A DNA stretch of 64,000 bases from Sipunculus nudus (GCA_026874595.1 CM049317.1:64376118-64440117); one strand, 5' to 3'; shown: positions 22,413 through 34,863, numbered from the stretch's first letter. Notes: generated from the letters alone by a model not told the origin. Numbers and translations are program-made.

Positions 22413-22615
22413 GCAAAATAGCAGCCCCCATGAGTGGTTTCGTGGAACTGGGAAAAATAACCTGTCAGATTTTATAAGGGTGTAGCGATGTGACACTAAA
22501 GTACTCCAAGTACAGTGCTTAGGTATGAATCTATTCTTGGAGAGAGTTTGATGGCAAGTTTAGAGTAGAATAACATTTTTAGGGGACCATGCCCAAATCC
22601 TCAAATTATAGTAAA
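22413..22615. repeat. Dispersed ~240-bp repeat, copy C
   Basis: Blocks AAAATAGCAGCCCCCATG, GTAGCGATGTGACACTAAAG and TTGGAGAGAGTTTGATGG parallel copy B. Confidence 0.6.
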
Positions 22616-23350
22616 TCAACAAAGTTATATTGTACAGTTAAACCCTGCTTAGAGACTTTAAGCAGTTGACTCGGGCCTTGTCATTGATCATTGTATCACA
22701 TGCATTCATGTCTCATTTAAAGAATTATCACAGCCATGACTTATAATTCTCAGTTGTATAAGCAGGTGTACAGTTCAGCTGTTACTAACATTGCGAACAC
22801 GGGTGTTTTGTGATGATTGATTGACTTTAAAAACTTCATTCACTCCTTGTACAAACAAATTTATTCTTGATTTAGAGTATATATGGTCAGGTATTCAGTA
22901 TTTTGTATTAATGCATATTAATCAAGATGACATAACCAACCAAAAAACCATTTAAATAATTGTATTAATAAATTATATTGATAATAATGGAAGGAACTGC
23001 TGAAATGATTTTATCACTTCATATATATTTACATATATATGTATAATTCGTTAAAAATATGTTGAGGTATAAAGGGTATGGAATGGATCCCTACTTAATT
23101 TTACAGTCTTACAATTGAAGGAAATATGCAAAGTATACTAATGAAAAGGATACATTGGCCTGTGTCTTTGTCATGTTTATTTTGTTATATATAAATATAT
23201 ATAAGATATGATGAATCATTTGTATCATGTGGGTTGGCTTGTGTGATAAATATGATATAATATAAGTTGGGATGCAGGTGTTTCCAATAAAAAGTTCCCT
23301 TCATGTGGTTGTTTATACTTGTTTAATGCTTGCCAGAAGACGGAATCAAA

Positions 23351-23530
23351 TACAGTAATACCACGAAATTACGACCACCAACGGGACCTCGATAAAGTTG
23401 TCGAATTCTTGAGGACGTTGTCTAAGCGAGGTTTGATAAAGGGCAAATACGAATCAAGACCGTGAGAAAGTGGTCGTTATTTTAAAGTGGTCACTTAAAT
23501 GAGGTGGTCGTTATGCGTGGTTTTGCTGTA
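23351..23530. mobile_element. pogo/Tigger-like MITE
   Basis: The ends TACAGTAATACCACG and (reverse complement of the right end) TACAGCAAAACCACG continue into ACGACCACC on both sides, giving inverted repeats of about 28 bp with one indel. The element is bounded by TA, the target of Tc1/mariner-pogo elements. The interior repeats AGTGGTCGTTAT-like motifs. At 180 bp it is non-coding. Confidence 0.8.
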
Positions 23531-23687
23531 CCACTAGAATTTGTGCTTCCAATGTGTAAACCCAAATTTAGTTCACTTAGATAGCGTTCACGACTCGCGC
23601 ACACACGCACACGCAGTGGCAAGCTCAACAGGCACGTTACGTGCGTGCACTGTAGAATTTGAAGTACACAAATGCACAATCAATATA

Positions 23688-23932
23688 TACAGTAAAACCT
23701 CGTTTTGAAGTTCATTTGTCCTACTTACGGTATCCAGCTCATGTTCCAGCAGTTAGTTTTTGCTTTGGATAGTAGAATGAATTTTGTTTTTCGTACAACT
23801 CTTTCACGTTTTTTCTGTTAAATAATTGGGTTATTGTTATATTTTAAATTTTGCTAATTTTTTAATGCTTTCTTTGAAAATACAGCATATTACATAAGAA
23901 AATTCTACAAAACAGAATTTACTGTATATATT
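23688..23932. mobile_element. Possible second pogo-like MITE
   Basis: It starts TACAGTAAAACCTCG and ends AATTTACTGTA. Only about 9 bp of inverted repeat is convincing and no target duplication was verified. Confidence 0.3.
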
Positions 23933-25590
23933 GTTGACAGAACTACCAGGTTAGCTGTGTAGACACCGTTGCAACAACAGCTGGCTTGGTTGATGTACTG
24001 GTTTTGTTTGGATTTATACTTGTGACTGTTATTTAAGGCCGTTTGTAATGCATATAGTTAGATTAATGATGTTATTGTAGATTAATGGTATTATTATTAT
24101 TATTATTATGCTTGTTACTAGCCTTGTTAATTAGCGCAATAAAAATATTACTGCATGATGTCGTAGTCCTCTTTTTGCTTGAAACTGCATGACTTGATAT
24201 AAAACATAGACTCAAAGTCGTAGAATACTTTGAGTGAATTTGCACATACATAAGTCTGATATAACCAGGTAATAAGTTATCCATAACGCTTTCGTCTAGT
24301 CATCAAATACAGGTATTACAAAGTCTGAAAATGCTTAAAAATCTATTATCTTTCTTTATATTTTCAATCCCTTAGATTAAGATAAGTTTGAAACTTTTCT
24401 TGAAAGGACATTGAATTTCACTTGAATGATTGACTGGAAAACCAAGAGAAGACGGCCGCGCTTTAATATTTGAAGGAAAAAAAAATATCCCATTATAATT
24501 GTTATGATAAAGGGGCAATGGGCCAGCTAAAAGAATGGTAAATGAGGACCTGTAAAAGGGATTTGAAAAAGTAAATATAAACAGAAATGCCCCCTGTACA
24601 TGTGTGTATTCGGCTCCGTATAGTTTAGTATTGACACCCAACCCACCAAGTGCTATACGGTAATTGTTACTGTTTTCACTGTATCTCCTTAATTGTAATG
24701 CTGTTTCCACTCCAATTTACAAAAACTTTCCTTGACAAAGTAATTCAAGGTGTAATCTAGATGATGCCATGTTGTGTTAATGTAGAATTTTTTAAAGAAA
24801 TCAATTTTCTTTTAAATGATTTTAACAAATATAATTAAACCCATCAGTATGCTTAAATTTATAAATATGAAGCACATTATGGATAAACAAAGACAATTTA
24901 TAATTGTTAAAATCTAAATCAAGTTTTATTTTTAGATATTTTTTGTTTTGCAGATTTAAAAGATATATTTTTGTGGTAAAAAATAAATAAACATTTGTAT
25001 GCATGATTTTGTGTTATCTGATAAGTTTGAGATTTATGATGATGCAATTGAGAATTATGAATCAACTTTTATATTCTGATATGTATGTTATTTCAGAAAA
25101 TGTACAGAAATATAAACTTATAATAAAAAAATTGATGTGATAAAAAAATGAGGATCTAATACAAACATGTGTTCATTATTTTCCTGCCTCAGCAGAACTG
25201 GAGATCAGTCATTGTTTGCCATGTATGCATGTTGTTAATTAGTTAAATTTCAACTGTATACATTTAATAAAATAAAAAAAATATATATATTTTATAATAT
25301 ATATTATACAAAAAATAGATTCAATTGAACAAATGTGTAAACTACCGAAATGTCAACAGTTAATCAAAAAGCCAAATAATTATCATGGTAATAGTATATA
25401 TCATTTGTTAACAAACTGCTCACATGCTTCAGTTTCAACATTAGGAAACGCATGGTCAGGTCACAAAATATTATTTGCAACAATTTCTTGCTCATTAATA
25501 CAAACCAATCATATAAACCAGCCATGGCCTGTATTACCTTTTCCTCTGTGTTACACTTTATCTCCATTTGATATTATTTTAGTTGTTTAC
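23933..25590. other. Non-coding stretch
   Basis: AT-rich sequence. The longest frame (24372-24710, minus, 112 codons) has no recognisable domain and no supporting splice context, so it is left unannotated. Confidence 0.4.
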
Positions 25591-25638
25591 CTTCAAGGTC
25601 AACTTCAGCTGAGCACAGTGACCCATGGGTCCCTTGTT
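25591..25638 (+). mobile_element. AGCTCAGCTGA family right-end remnant
   Basis: CTTCAGCTGAGCACAG then GACCCATGGGTC (25620-25631) and CCTTGTT, nearly identical to the right end at 8514-8546. The left end is absent. Confidence 0.5.
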
Positions 25639-25644
25639 TATAAA

Positions 25645-25985
25645 GAAATATTTCCCCCAACGATACAATAGGTTCTTCTAAATAAACCAATGGTGTTAAA
25701 GGAAATATTTCCCCAAACGATACCATGGGTTCTACTAAATACACCAATGGTGTTAAAGGAAAAAAATTCCCCCAAACGATACAATGGGTTCTACTAAATA
25801 CACCAATGGTGTTAAAGGAAAAAAATTCCCCCAAACGATACAATGGGTTCTTCTAAATACACCAATGGTGTTAAAGGAAATATTTCTCCCAAACGACACA
25901 ATGGGTTCTACTAAATACACCAATGGTGTTAAAGGAAATATTTCCCCAAACGATACAATGGGTTCTTCTAAATACACCTATTATA
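25645..25985 (+). repeat. 57-59-bp minisatellite, about six copies
   Basis: The anchor CGATAC (one copy CGACAC) recurs at 25661, 25718, 25777, 25836, 25894 and 25951. Units contain GGGTTCTACTAAATACACC and AATGGTGTTAAAGGAAA. Spacing alternates between 57 and 59 through an A-run, so no reading frame is preserved. Short frames on both strands are by-products. Confidence 0.9.
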
Positions 25986-25989
25986 TGAA

Positions 25990-27200
25990 AGGGCTGAGAT
26001 AGCTTGGCCATTGAAACATGTTTGATTTCAGTTGTTTCAATACAAATTGTGTACATGAACGCCTATATGTGATGTGGAATTAATGAAGTGATAAAGATCT
26101 GGTAAGCATGAGTATGTTCAGTGGAAAAGAAATCCTCAAATTTTGACAAGTTTTGATTAATGAGACAAGTAGCCCCAAAGGACCCAGCTAGTAGAAGTTT
26201 GTTTGAAGTGGTGACTTGCAGATCAGTACCCATTTCATATGACAACCGGTTATTTCGAGATTTCAGTCGGGCCCCTTGTCATATCATGAATAAAACCCTG
26301 ACTTCTGTCAAGATATCAAAAAAAAGTAAAAATCAACATTTTCCGCCATTTTTTCATGACAGTAATAGAAGTCCATTGAAATTTATATTTTCTGGAACAT
26401 GAACTAAGTAACACGTATCTAGTTGCATCCGATCACTTTAATCGACAAGAAATAAAAGTTACGTGTTGAACTCCCCAAGATTATACCTTCAGTTAACAAC
26501 ATTATAAGCAGACACTGTGAACTGGATTCCTAATTGTTGGCACGAGTGTTTGATGAGAGTAGTCTCAGGGCACTCGAGTACGATTGAACTCCTTTCCTCT
26601 CTGACATTGTCATATGTTGAACTTATTTAGTGGTCGGTATAATGCACCAAATTCTAACTGAATTGTGTACAAAAGGATTATTTGCGTGTTCATTTCCAAA
26701 GTCCTTCCGTCCTCCACTTTTTTGTTATGGTTGGTGATAAACGTACGTTCCGACCTTAATTTTGCATTGAATTCACTAATCATTCACCAGCACATATATT
26801 TAATATGCATGTGGCACAATTAGAAAATTATAAAATGCATGTAATTATAGTTCTTGCTGTTTCATTTATAATTATATAATCTGTTTGATTCAGAGGGGCA
26901 CTTTCTTCAAACTAAAAGTCCGTGAAATAGAACAATACACGTTTATTCCCCAAAATCAGTGCTGCATTTTACGTATTGCATGGTTTTGAATTACTTAGTT
27001 TTGCACCATTACAGCCTAATTATTCAAAACATTTCTACCCTACCCACTTCCATACCCTCCCCTATGGTTTGATATATGAGCCTCTACTATTTTGAAATCT
27101 AGCAGATTAGGACAGATTTCTTTCATATCATGCATATATATATTTTTAAGTTAAAAAATAATTAATTTTAATTTTGAATTTTTTTTATAAAAAAAAAATT
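25990..27200. other. Non-coding stretch
   Basis: No gene or repeat recognised except short A/T runs. Confidence 0.4.
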
Positions 27201-27220
27201 TGGATTTTTTTTCTCGTCTG

Positions 27221-27582
27221 CAGAATATAGGTGGCGCCACCTTGTGTCGTTTTCTTGCTTTCGGACCTTGTAATACTCCACCATTGCCACTTCACAGCAC
27301 TGTGAGAATGATAAGTTGAAAACTAATGGACAGATTTCTTTCATATCATGTATATAGATATGGGTTACGGAATGAGATATATTTCAATTTGGAGTATGAC
27401 CTGGGATATGAAAGTGAGCTTTACCTTAAATATGCCCATACTTCAAGAAACAATGGTGGCTTGCCAAGTGTCAGTCTCTGCATCTGTATTCAAGATGGGA
27501 TCATATTCTTCGAGGCTGGGGGGGGGGGGGGGGGTTAACTGTCTGGGGATACTATGGCACCTGCGGTGCCATGATTATCTAG
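27221..27582 (+). mobile_element. Rolling-circle element family 3, 3' part
   Basis: It carries one GGTGGCGCCACC (27230-27241). It ends with the perfect 8-bp-stem hairpin ATGGCACCTGCGGTGCCAT (27554-27572), then CTAG (27579-27582) and T. A diverged partner of 27240-27540 lies at 31965-32270 but lacks the terminus. The 5' end is unresolved. Confidence 0.6.
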
Positions 27583-27919
27583 TTAATGCATTTTTCCTAG
27601 TATTATACGTCCTATAGCACTCCATAAAGGATTATAATATACAGCATTGCCCATAGGCCTCTATATGTCTTACAAACACCGTGGAATTTCTTGTTGACAG
27701 CCTAATAATGACATGTGCCAAACTATACCAGTAAGCACTTGACCTACCTTACCACCAGTGCCTTTCTCTTGGTAGGGTTTCAGCAGAACTAGAATATTAT
27801 ACAACACTGGAGTATCAAACGTCCATATCTCTTTCGACTCGGGACGTTCGATTTTTTGCCTAATTTCCGAGAAAATCAAAACTGGTCCTTATAACTATCC
27901 ATTCCCAACTACCTCCAAC

Positions 27920-28205
27920 CACACTCGCTTGAATTGCTGTAAGTGTAGATTTCGATTAAATTTGTTCTTTTAATGGGTCATTTCTTTATAACTATTACTT
28001 ATCTGATATTTTTCCTAGCGTTTTTCACACTATATGGTCCATCTCTTTGTTATTTACTTATATATCCCAAGTATTAATAATAAAGAGATGGACTATATAG
28101 TGTGAAAACGCAAGGAAAATGCCAGATAAGTAAGTTAAAGGAAATAACCCAGATATGTAACAAATTTACCTGAAATCTACATCAACAGCAAATCAAGGGA
28201 CTGTG
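27920..28205. mobile_element. Long foldback (inverted-repeat) element
   Basis: The left arm 27920-28048 and right arm 28082-28205 are imperfect reverse complements over about 125 bp with a 33-bp loop. Inner arms agree best (TTCACACTATATGGTCC versus the complement of GGACTATATAGTGTGAA). It could be a palindromic MITE or the template of a hairpin RNA. No target duplication was seen. Confidence 0.8.
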
Positions 28206-28652
28206 CTCAAACAGACCAGTCAAATATGTTCACACATAACTGAAAAATAACAAATGACTGTAACATTTCACTGTAACCATGTTATCATATAATGACACGA
28301 TATATAAACAAATAATGAGCCGATATTTATGTAAAATAATTTGAAAAATAAGTACTTTAACATAACACTTTACACTTTGACACAAATCACTTCCCTTCGG
28401 CTCTCTACCAATTCACGTGACGAGCAATTTTGGCCTGATCGTCCCGGTTTTTCTTTTTGTTAAAAATCTACGCGTATACGCTCCTCGCACAAGACAATCG
28501 ACATTCCAAGATCATGTGATATAAAAACATTTTCCTCGTTTGAACTTTCCAGTGAGGAGGTTATTATTTGATGCATAAGAACGATACGGTCGTCGATATC
28601 TCGGAATAATACGACTATTGCAAATATCTAGTATGGCTAATCATCTAAATTG

Positions 28653-28705
<53 letters not shown>

Positions 28706-29700
28706 ATGTAATTATTTTTTTTCACGACTATTTCAAAACCAGGCTGATTCAGTTCAAAAGAAGTATTCATAAATCACACCAAACACAAATATCAGAGCGG
28801 CTATATTATGATATGAGTGAACCACTCAATCCTGGTCCACACTGGACACACTGAGTGCGAAAAAAGCTATGAGTCTGTCCACTCCACAGATCTGCTACAG
28901 GTTTGAATCGAGGGTCATGGCCCTCAGCTGACATCTTGATTTATAACATAACGGCCAATATTCACGCAGCCACGTTTATCATTTTTGTCAAAATATTGTA
29001 TTGGATGACATATATATACTACTGGTTTAAATACAAAATAGTTACCTAACGCTTTATAGCCAAATATAGGATTGCCTGGTTGAAAGAGGCTGAAACTATG
29101 ACATTATTGAAAAAACAACATCTAAACATCTGATAGAAAGAAAACAGGGTGTAAGGGCCCATAGCTTACCTAAAACATGTATCTCATGACAATAGTGTGA
29201 ATTGTCTTGTGTGAAAAAGATGAAACAATCATTATAAATTACAGGCACCAGTAAGGTGTAAGATATATTTTGAATCGATAAAATTTAATGATGTCAACTT
29301 CAGCTATTCTTAAGAAATTTTTTAAGTATAACACTGACAAGAGTCTAAACGTCTGATGTACACATAACAATCTCCAGTCAAGGGTGCGGACAAACGGTGG
29401 CGGCCTCTCGCGGCTTCCTGCTTGGTTTGTGTGGCATCACGTCTATCGGCTCCATCAAAATTATGCTTAGGGAGCGTGCAGGGCTGAAGTCCCAAACTAC
29501 AGCAACCTGTAGCTGCTAAGTAAAGCAAAAATAAAAAATCTACAGTCCGACCAACATAAGATAAATGATAAGCACAGGCAAGGTGCTTAAAATCATGTTT
29601 TGTCATGTATCCCACAGACTGTCTCCCTGACCTAATTATATGCTTGGAAGGGAATTTGCCAGATTTTCCTTGAATATTGAATTAGAAATTTTTAGGTTTC
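28206..29700. other. Non-coding stretch with (AT)n
   Basis: It holds an E-box/CRE-like CACGTGACG near 28415 and an (AT)n run at 28655-28702. A 97-codon minus frame (29322-29615) has no recognised domain. Confidence 0.4.
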
Positions 29701-29711
29701 TGCTCTGTTAA

Positions 29712-29894
29712 ACGACGACCTGATCGACAATGAGTTATCGCTGCAGCTCAGATTACTCTCATGCAGCGGAGTTAAAAGTGCCGATTTTCAACAATTTATT
29801 GATTTTAATGTGAATATATGTGGGGATGATGCACATACTTTGGTTTCGGTTGCTGGTGACACTTTGGTCGCACAGAATGCTAAAATCTATTGAA
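29712..29894 (+). pseudogene. Possible pogo/CENP-B-type transposase C-terminal fragment
   Basis: The open frame reads VSALLNDDLIDNELSLQLRL then CSGVKSADFQQFIDFNVNIC and ends TGA at 29892-29894. The pattern DFQQFIDFN...C..D resembles the C-terminal region of Jerky/Tigger-like transposases. A stop (TAG) precedes it directly, so it is a fragment, or a terminal exon with acceptor TTTTTAG. Confidence 0.3.
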
Positions 29895-31463
29895 TGCTAC
29901 TCAAACTTAAAATAAATACGTAAAATGAGATACTCCAAAGTTTGTTTTTACAGCATAATTGGCTCAGCTTACGTATGTATGGGTACAAATCTCCTTTCGG
30001 CATTTGGTCCTTTTGACAGTAGAGAGTTTATCGAGAGGATTTGAATGCCTTGCAGTGTAGATCTATAATCGAAGTGTAATTCTTGATGAGGATGGGTCTG
30101 ATGGCCATCGCCCTGCAGTTTTCTGTATGATTGGCATCGATACTCAAAGTAGGCCACATCAGTCTAATACGTATATGGCTGCCGAGTCATTCATTCGCGG
30201 CTATAAAATTCCATGAGAATTACTTAAATCATTACTGAAATCACATGGTTGAGGGAGGACAGACGAGAAAGTATTTTGAAAAGTGTAGCACAGAAGGTTT
30301 TAGACTCGAGTGCTAGATATGTATTACCCTACCCGGACTCGTGTACTTTTTAGCCTAGCTGCGCCCAACCATGGAAAATTTAGAATAACCAAACACTTGA
30401 ACTCGTAATTCTGCGTTTATTTCTGGCATGAAACATCCCGATAGCATATAAGCTATGGTTTTACCACGGGGGTGACAGTATATGGTGTAGTGTGCAACCA
30501 CGTTTTTTTATACTGGGCATTAACAAATTAGGTTCCCATAATGAATAATTACACGAATAATTGCTTAAACATCCAAATATTTCAGCTGTACTAGGCAGCA
30601 TCCCCCCCCCCCAAAAAAAAAACACACACACAAAAACGGGCGCTCACAGTTGCCCCATGAAATAACCACGAAAAATTATTGAAAATATTTGTTTCCAGGG
30701 CGATCTTGACTGTATTGTAGCGAAAGATAGGAAGGCTAATTGACGAACAATGCATTGTAATATTGTGATGCTGATTAGATAGAAAAGTACGAATGTATAT
30801 ACGCACACTGGGTCAGGGTTCATTTAATGGTCCGTGTTTCTGTTGATCGGGTTCTATTTATAATATGGCCAGATTTAATTCACTGCTTTATGTTATGATG
30901 ATTCAACCTCCACGCTTTAGAGGATTCCTTTTCTCGTCCTAAAAATCTAGGAAATACAAAAATAAGCGCTTAATACCGAAAAAAAAAAACAGAGCCGGAT
31001 TTTGAATCATGTTGCTTTAAAACAACTGAAGATTTCGCCATTATACCCTAAATTTTCAATCCTGTATCCGCCCCGATTCCTCATCCAGCTTCCAGCAACG
31101 GTGCACGAAAGTGTGCCATTCAGCAGATAGCTGTACACGTATATACACAGGCTTTTATAATGAGGTATTTCTAACTCCCCGCGCCCCCATTTTCTCAATA
31201 AAATGTAATAATGTAAGGCCTAAAATAACTTAGAAATAAAGGTATGCATGGTTCTCCCCGGTGTCATTTAACTTTAACCCCCGCATCAAACATTTTTATT
31301 ATGTAGTGCTTTTACGTGTTAGGGAAAACAATATTTTAAGTATCATGCTTTTCCCTGATCATATGATATTTTTATCGAAACATACAAAAAAGTAATAAAA
31401 AACTCGCCTGCACTGATTTTTAAAAAAAGGTACCTGAGAACCATACCTATTTTGGCCTACTAA

Positions 31464-31482
31464 TGTAATAATAATAATAATG

Positions 31483-31531
<49 letters not shown>

Positions 31532-31535
31532 CAAT
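31464..31535. repeat. (TAA)n microsatellite
   Basis: Long AAT/TAA trinucleotide run. Confidence 0.95.
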
Positions 31536-31554
31536 AATTATAAGAATAATGTTA

Positions 31555-31600
31555 TAGTGGTGGATCCAGAACCTAATCCGGAAAGGGGGGGGGGGGCAGT
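31555..31600 (+). mobile_element. GGCGGATCC MITE family, left-end fragment
   Basis: TAGTGGTGGATCCAGAACC followed by a G-run, as in the left ends at 34168 and 54085. A matching right end (CTGGATCCGCCCCTG) stands at 32979-32993. Whether both belong to one element is unclear. Confidence 0.45.
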
Positions 31601-31964
31601 ATTTCTAAGGACCGTCGGTTTAAGATTTTCCACATTTCAGATACTCCACGGTTACTTGAAATCGATTTTAGATTACCGTGAAGAATTTGTTTCCGTATGT
31701 TTATTACTTATAGTTCATATAATTCTATTTTTCTGAATGTCTCATAAATTTATATTTGCATGTTACGTGTCATGCACTTTGGTGAAGTTTATGAGTCAAT
31801 AGATATATTTTAAAATATCATTAACATTTTGCGACAGTTTTATTGAACAAGCATTATATACAAGACTTTTAAGCACTATGAATATTTGACGAATATAAAG
31901 TTGTATTCAAATTTAATTTTACATTCACATATACAATTAAACCACCCTCGTACCTTTTTTTGCG

Positions 31965-32270
31965 TCTTTTATTACCCCATCATTGGCACTGACAGTACTG
32001 TTTGCATCATAAGTCAAAAACTAATGGATAGATTTCTTTCATATTATGCATATACATAGGTATAGGTAATGGAATGAGGTACATTTAAATTGGGATCATG
32101 TCCTCTCCTATGAGAGTGGCCCTGACCTTGAATATTCCCATATTTGGTGAAAAATATTTTTTCTCAAGTTGATAGATGGAAAACACCATGGTCGCTTTCC
32201 AAGTGTCAGTATATGCTGCTGAAAATTGACCTATTCTTAAAGGGGGGGGGGGGGGGGGATTAATCCTGTT
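31965..32270. repeat. Diverged copy of the 27240-27540 repeat
   Basis: Shared blocks in order: AAAACTAATGGA, CAGATTTCTTTCATAT-like, GGAATGAG, TTCCAAGTGTCAGT and a G-run. It lacks the hairpin/CTAG terminus. Confidence 0.7.
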
Positions 32271-34167
32271 TGTGTGCTTGTGAATTTTGTCACTAAAGAT
32301 GCCTGTTGATATTCCGGGATGTCACATGCCTCGTAATTGAACATGCTCATTTAAATCCTTTTATCATAAAGAATAATTAGCTGTCAAATAAGAGCTATTG
32401 ATATTTTCTGACGTAAATGTAAATTGGGAAAGATCGTGTTGACCTACAGAAACGGAGTCAATCTAAGTGTGCCATCATCCATGGAACCTTGGTTTAAACA
32501 CAAAGGTACAACCACAGGCGCTTGAATCCCTATTAATAATAAAGTCTTCATATCTCCAATGTCCTTAGAGATACTACGACGAAATCGGGTCAAACGACCC
32601 AATAATAAAACGGTAATACCGTGTTATCACTTGTTACATGACAAGGTAGGTAACACAGCCAAAACCTTTCGTGCGATAATGAGGGGAGTTACGTTCTCGA
32701 CCCGCTTATACTCGTTTTATCTTCCCTTTTATGTGTAATCCAAATGATCGTTCAATACTACGGGAATCTAATCCATCCAATTTCCATTGTTTTCAACCAT
32801 CAAAGTAAGCGTCCTCGATGACCTTTTGTGGTGATGTCTGAATTTCGACGTCAACAACCTTTTCTAATGTTTTCAGACACCCCCCCCTTTTTCCGGACCT
32901 GGGGACATTTTTTTAGGTTCCAAATTAGTCCTCCTAGGTTGGACCCCCCCCCCCCTTCCCCTTTTCTTGTCCGAAATCCTGGATCCGCCCCTGACCTGAT
33001 ACCGATCGTTATTTTCTTGTAATCGGTCGATTGGCCCTGGCTGATAGTGAATAGGGCCTATTTATCTTTCTCCCGATATTAACTTTTCTGTCCCGTCCTT
33101 ATCCAGGCCTAGACTTAGGCAAGACAAACTCAAAGCCCAGGAATATTTCATATATTCCTTTTTCATGAGACTCGAATGTACATAGGAGATTTATTCACAT
33201 GGGTCTGTTTTTCACGTAGACTGGCCCCCTGCTGCATGGTTACTTAGTCCAGCCTTATAGGCCTAGTTGTGTGTAAGTTTCAATATCTGTATACAAGGAT
33301 GGTTGACATGATGAACATAGTGCTTTTATATGCACTTTATTTTCTCACAAGACTGTGTTGTCCACATAAGAGAAATCATGAATGAAAGGTATAACAAGTC
33401 TATAATAAACGAGAGGTATCAAGTCTATAGTGAGTGTATTTGGCGCCCAAATCCTCATGTCACACGAAAAGCGGATTTTGCAGGAATACGAAATAATCTG
33501 CGTATAATCAGATGATCATATGCACATGAATGGAAACCAGTCTGTGGCACTCTGACAAATCAGGGTCTGTTCCCTCGTCAGATCCTGTCCTGTGTTTATC
33601 AGATTAACTGACTGCAATAAATACATTATCAGAGCAGCGGATCACTGAAGTGCAATCCCGGTGGCTACACAGGACACATTTGCCGTGTGTTTTTAAAAAG
33701 TGAAAGTGAAGGTGTTCTCATTTTAACAATCCTCGATCATTTCTTGCCCTTGCGTGCTCCACGTCTCGCGTGACATAAGTGTCTCCATGACTACACGGTC
33801 TGAACGTGACCTCCGGGAGACGGTTTCCATGTCAAAGAAAATATTATTTGGAAACTTTCAGGATGCTGTAAATGATCTGGGACTAACTTATGACGTGTGT
33901 TTATTCAAGAGGTTGAGAATTTTTCAAGTCTGTGTATATAGATGAAGAACTGGTGTGCTTGCAATCAGATTTGGAATATATTTTAAGATTGTTTATATGA
34001 AGAATTAGATTTCATCCGCAGTGATTGTGTATTCCTATTTGGATACACCTTCATCTGGCTACCAGTTTGAAAGGTAAGTATGAAAAATAAAATGATTGCA
34101 GCATTTTAGTCCCAGTGGTCACATGGAAAAACTTTTAATGGTCTCCATTTTAGTTTCTGTATAAGTG
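32271..34167. other. Non-coding stretch with a candidate untranslated exon
   Basis: A MITE right end lies at 32979-32993. CG-richer sequence at 33640-33900 is followed by a strong donor AAAG|GTAAGT at 34074. It might be a 5' untranslated exon of the downstream membrane-protein gene, but no reading frame supports it. Confidence 0.25.
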
Positions 34168-34344
34168 CAGGGGCGGATCCAGGATTTAGGAAAGGGGGGG
34201 GGGGGGTCAACCTACAAGGTCCTCGAGATCGGTAACGGGGGGGGGGGGGGGGGGGGGGGTCCAGGCCGCAAAAGTGGAAAAAGAAAAGATGGGAGGGGAG
34301 TCCGGACCCCCAGGAACCCCCCCCCCCCCCCGGACCCGCTTCTG
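34168..34344 (+). mobile_element. GGCGGATCC MITE
   Basis: The left end is CAGGGGCGGATCCAGGATT and the degenerate right end is CGGACCCGCTTCTG. The interior is poly-G then poly-C, with GGGTCCAGG in between. The flanks AAGTG and ATGTG match at 4 of 5. The 85-codon Gly/Pro-rich frame here is an artefact of the homopolymers. Confidence 0.6.
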
Positions 34345-34555
34345 ATGTGCATGCGTTTTAGAGAGACGGAGAAAAAGAGAGAGGGGACCGACGTTGATTG
34401 GACCTGTTTATTACAATACTAGTTCTCATGACTAAGCCACTGGACGTCGACAAATCTGTTTGTGATATTTGTGTCAGATCAGTCCGGGAAACCCGATAAC
34501 TTGAAATAATGAAACTTTGGATTGTTCATACAAACGCACAAAATATATTTACATA

Positions 34556-34558
<3 letters not shown>

Positions 34559-34600
<42 letters not shown>
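34559..34600. repeat. (AT)n microsatellite
   Basis: Pure AT dinucleotide run. Confidence 0.95.
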
Positions 34601-34602
<2 letters not shown>

Positions 34603-34861
34603 GTATATACTCACCGTACACATCAATAAATACACTTGTTTGTTGAGGGTTATGAGATGATATATATATATATATGAACTTTCAAAGTTGACTCCACCCC
34701 CCCCCCTTCATCATGAACATCAGTGGAGGCGGATATAACTAAATAAAAAGAATATTAAAAAGTTTATGTTACAAACATAAAATGTCGTAAATCAGAACGC
34801 GAGTAAGTTAGAAGCCTGATATCCTTCTCAATCTCTGAATATTTCATGCGAGTTTTGGAGC

Positions 34862-34863
<2 letters not shown>

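Larger units (their letters stand above)
20509..23350 (+). other. WDR37: WDR37 3' UTR / downstream flank
   Basis: Non-coding sequence following the stop codon. Candidate poly(A) signals AATAAA occur at 21172-21177 and 23286-23291. The true cleavage site cannot be set from sequence alone. It contains repeat copies B and C. Confidence 0.4.

Noticed and set aside
24372-24710. 112-codon minus-strand open frame
   Set aside because: No domain, AT-rich context and no splice or promoter support.
25753-26002. Repetitive open frames on both strands (VSFGEIFPLTPLVYL and similar)
   Set aside because: They come from the 57-59-bp minisatellite. The period is not a multiple of three and frames do not persist.
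29322-29615. 97-codon minus-strand frame with a hydrophobic stretch
   Set aside because: No signal for splicing and no recognised family; the hydrophobic run alone is not evidence for a protein.
34165-34422. Gly/Pro-rich protein
   Set aside because: Produced by translated poly-G and poly-C tracts of a MITE.
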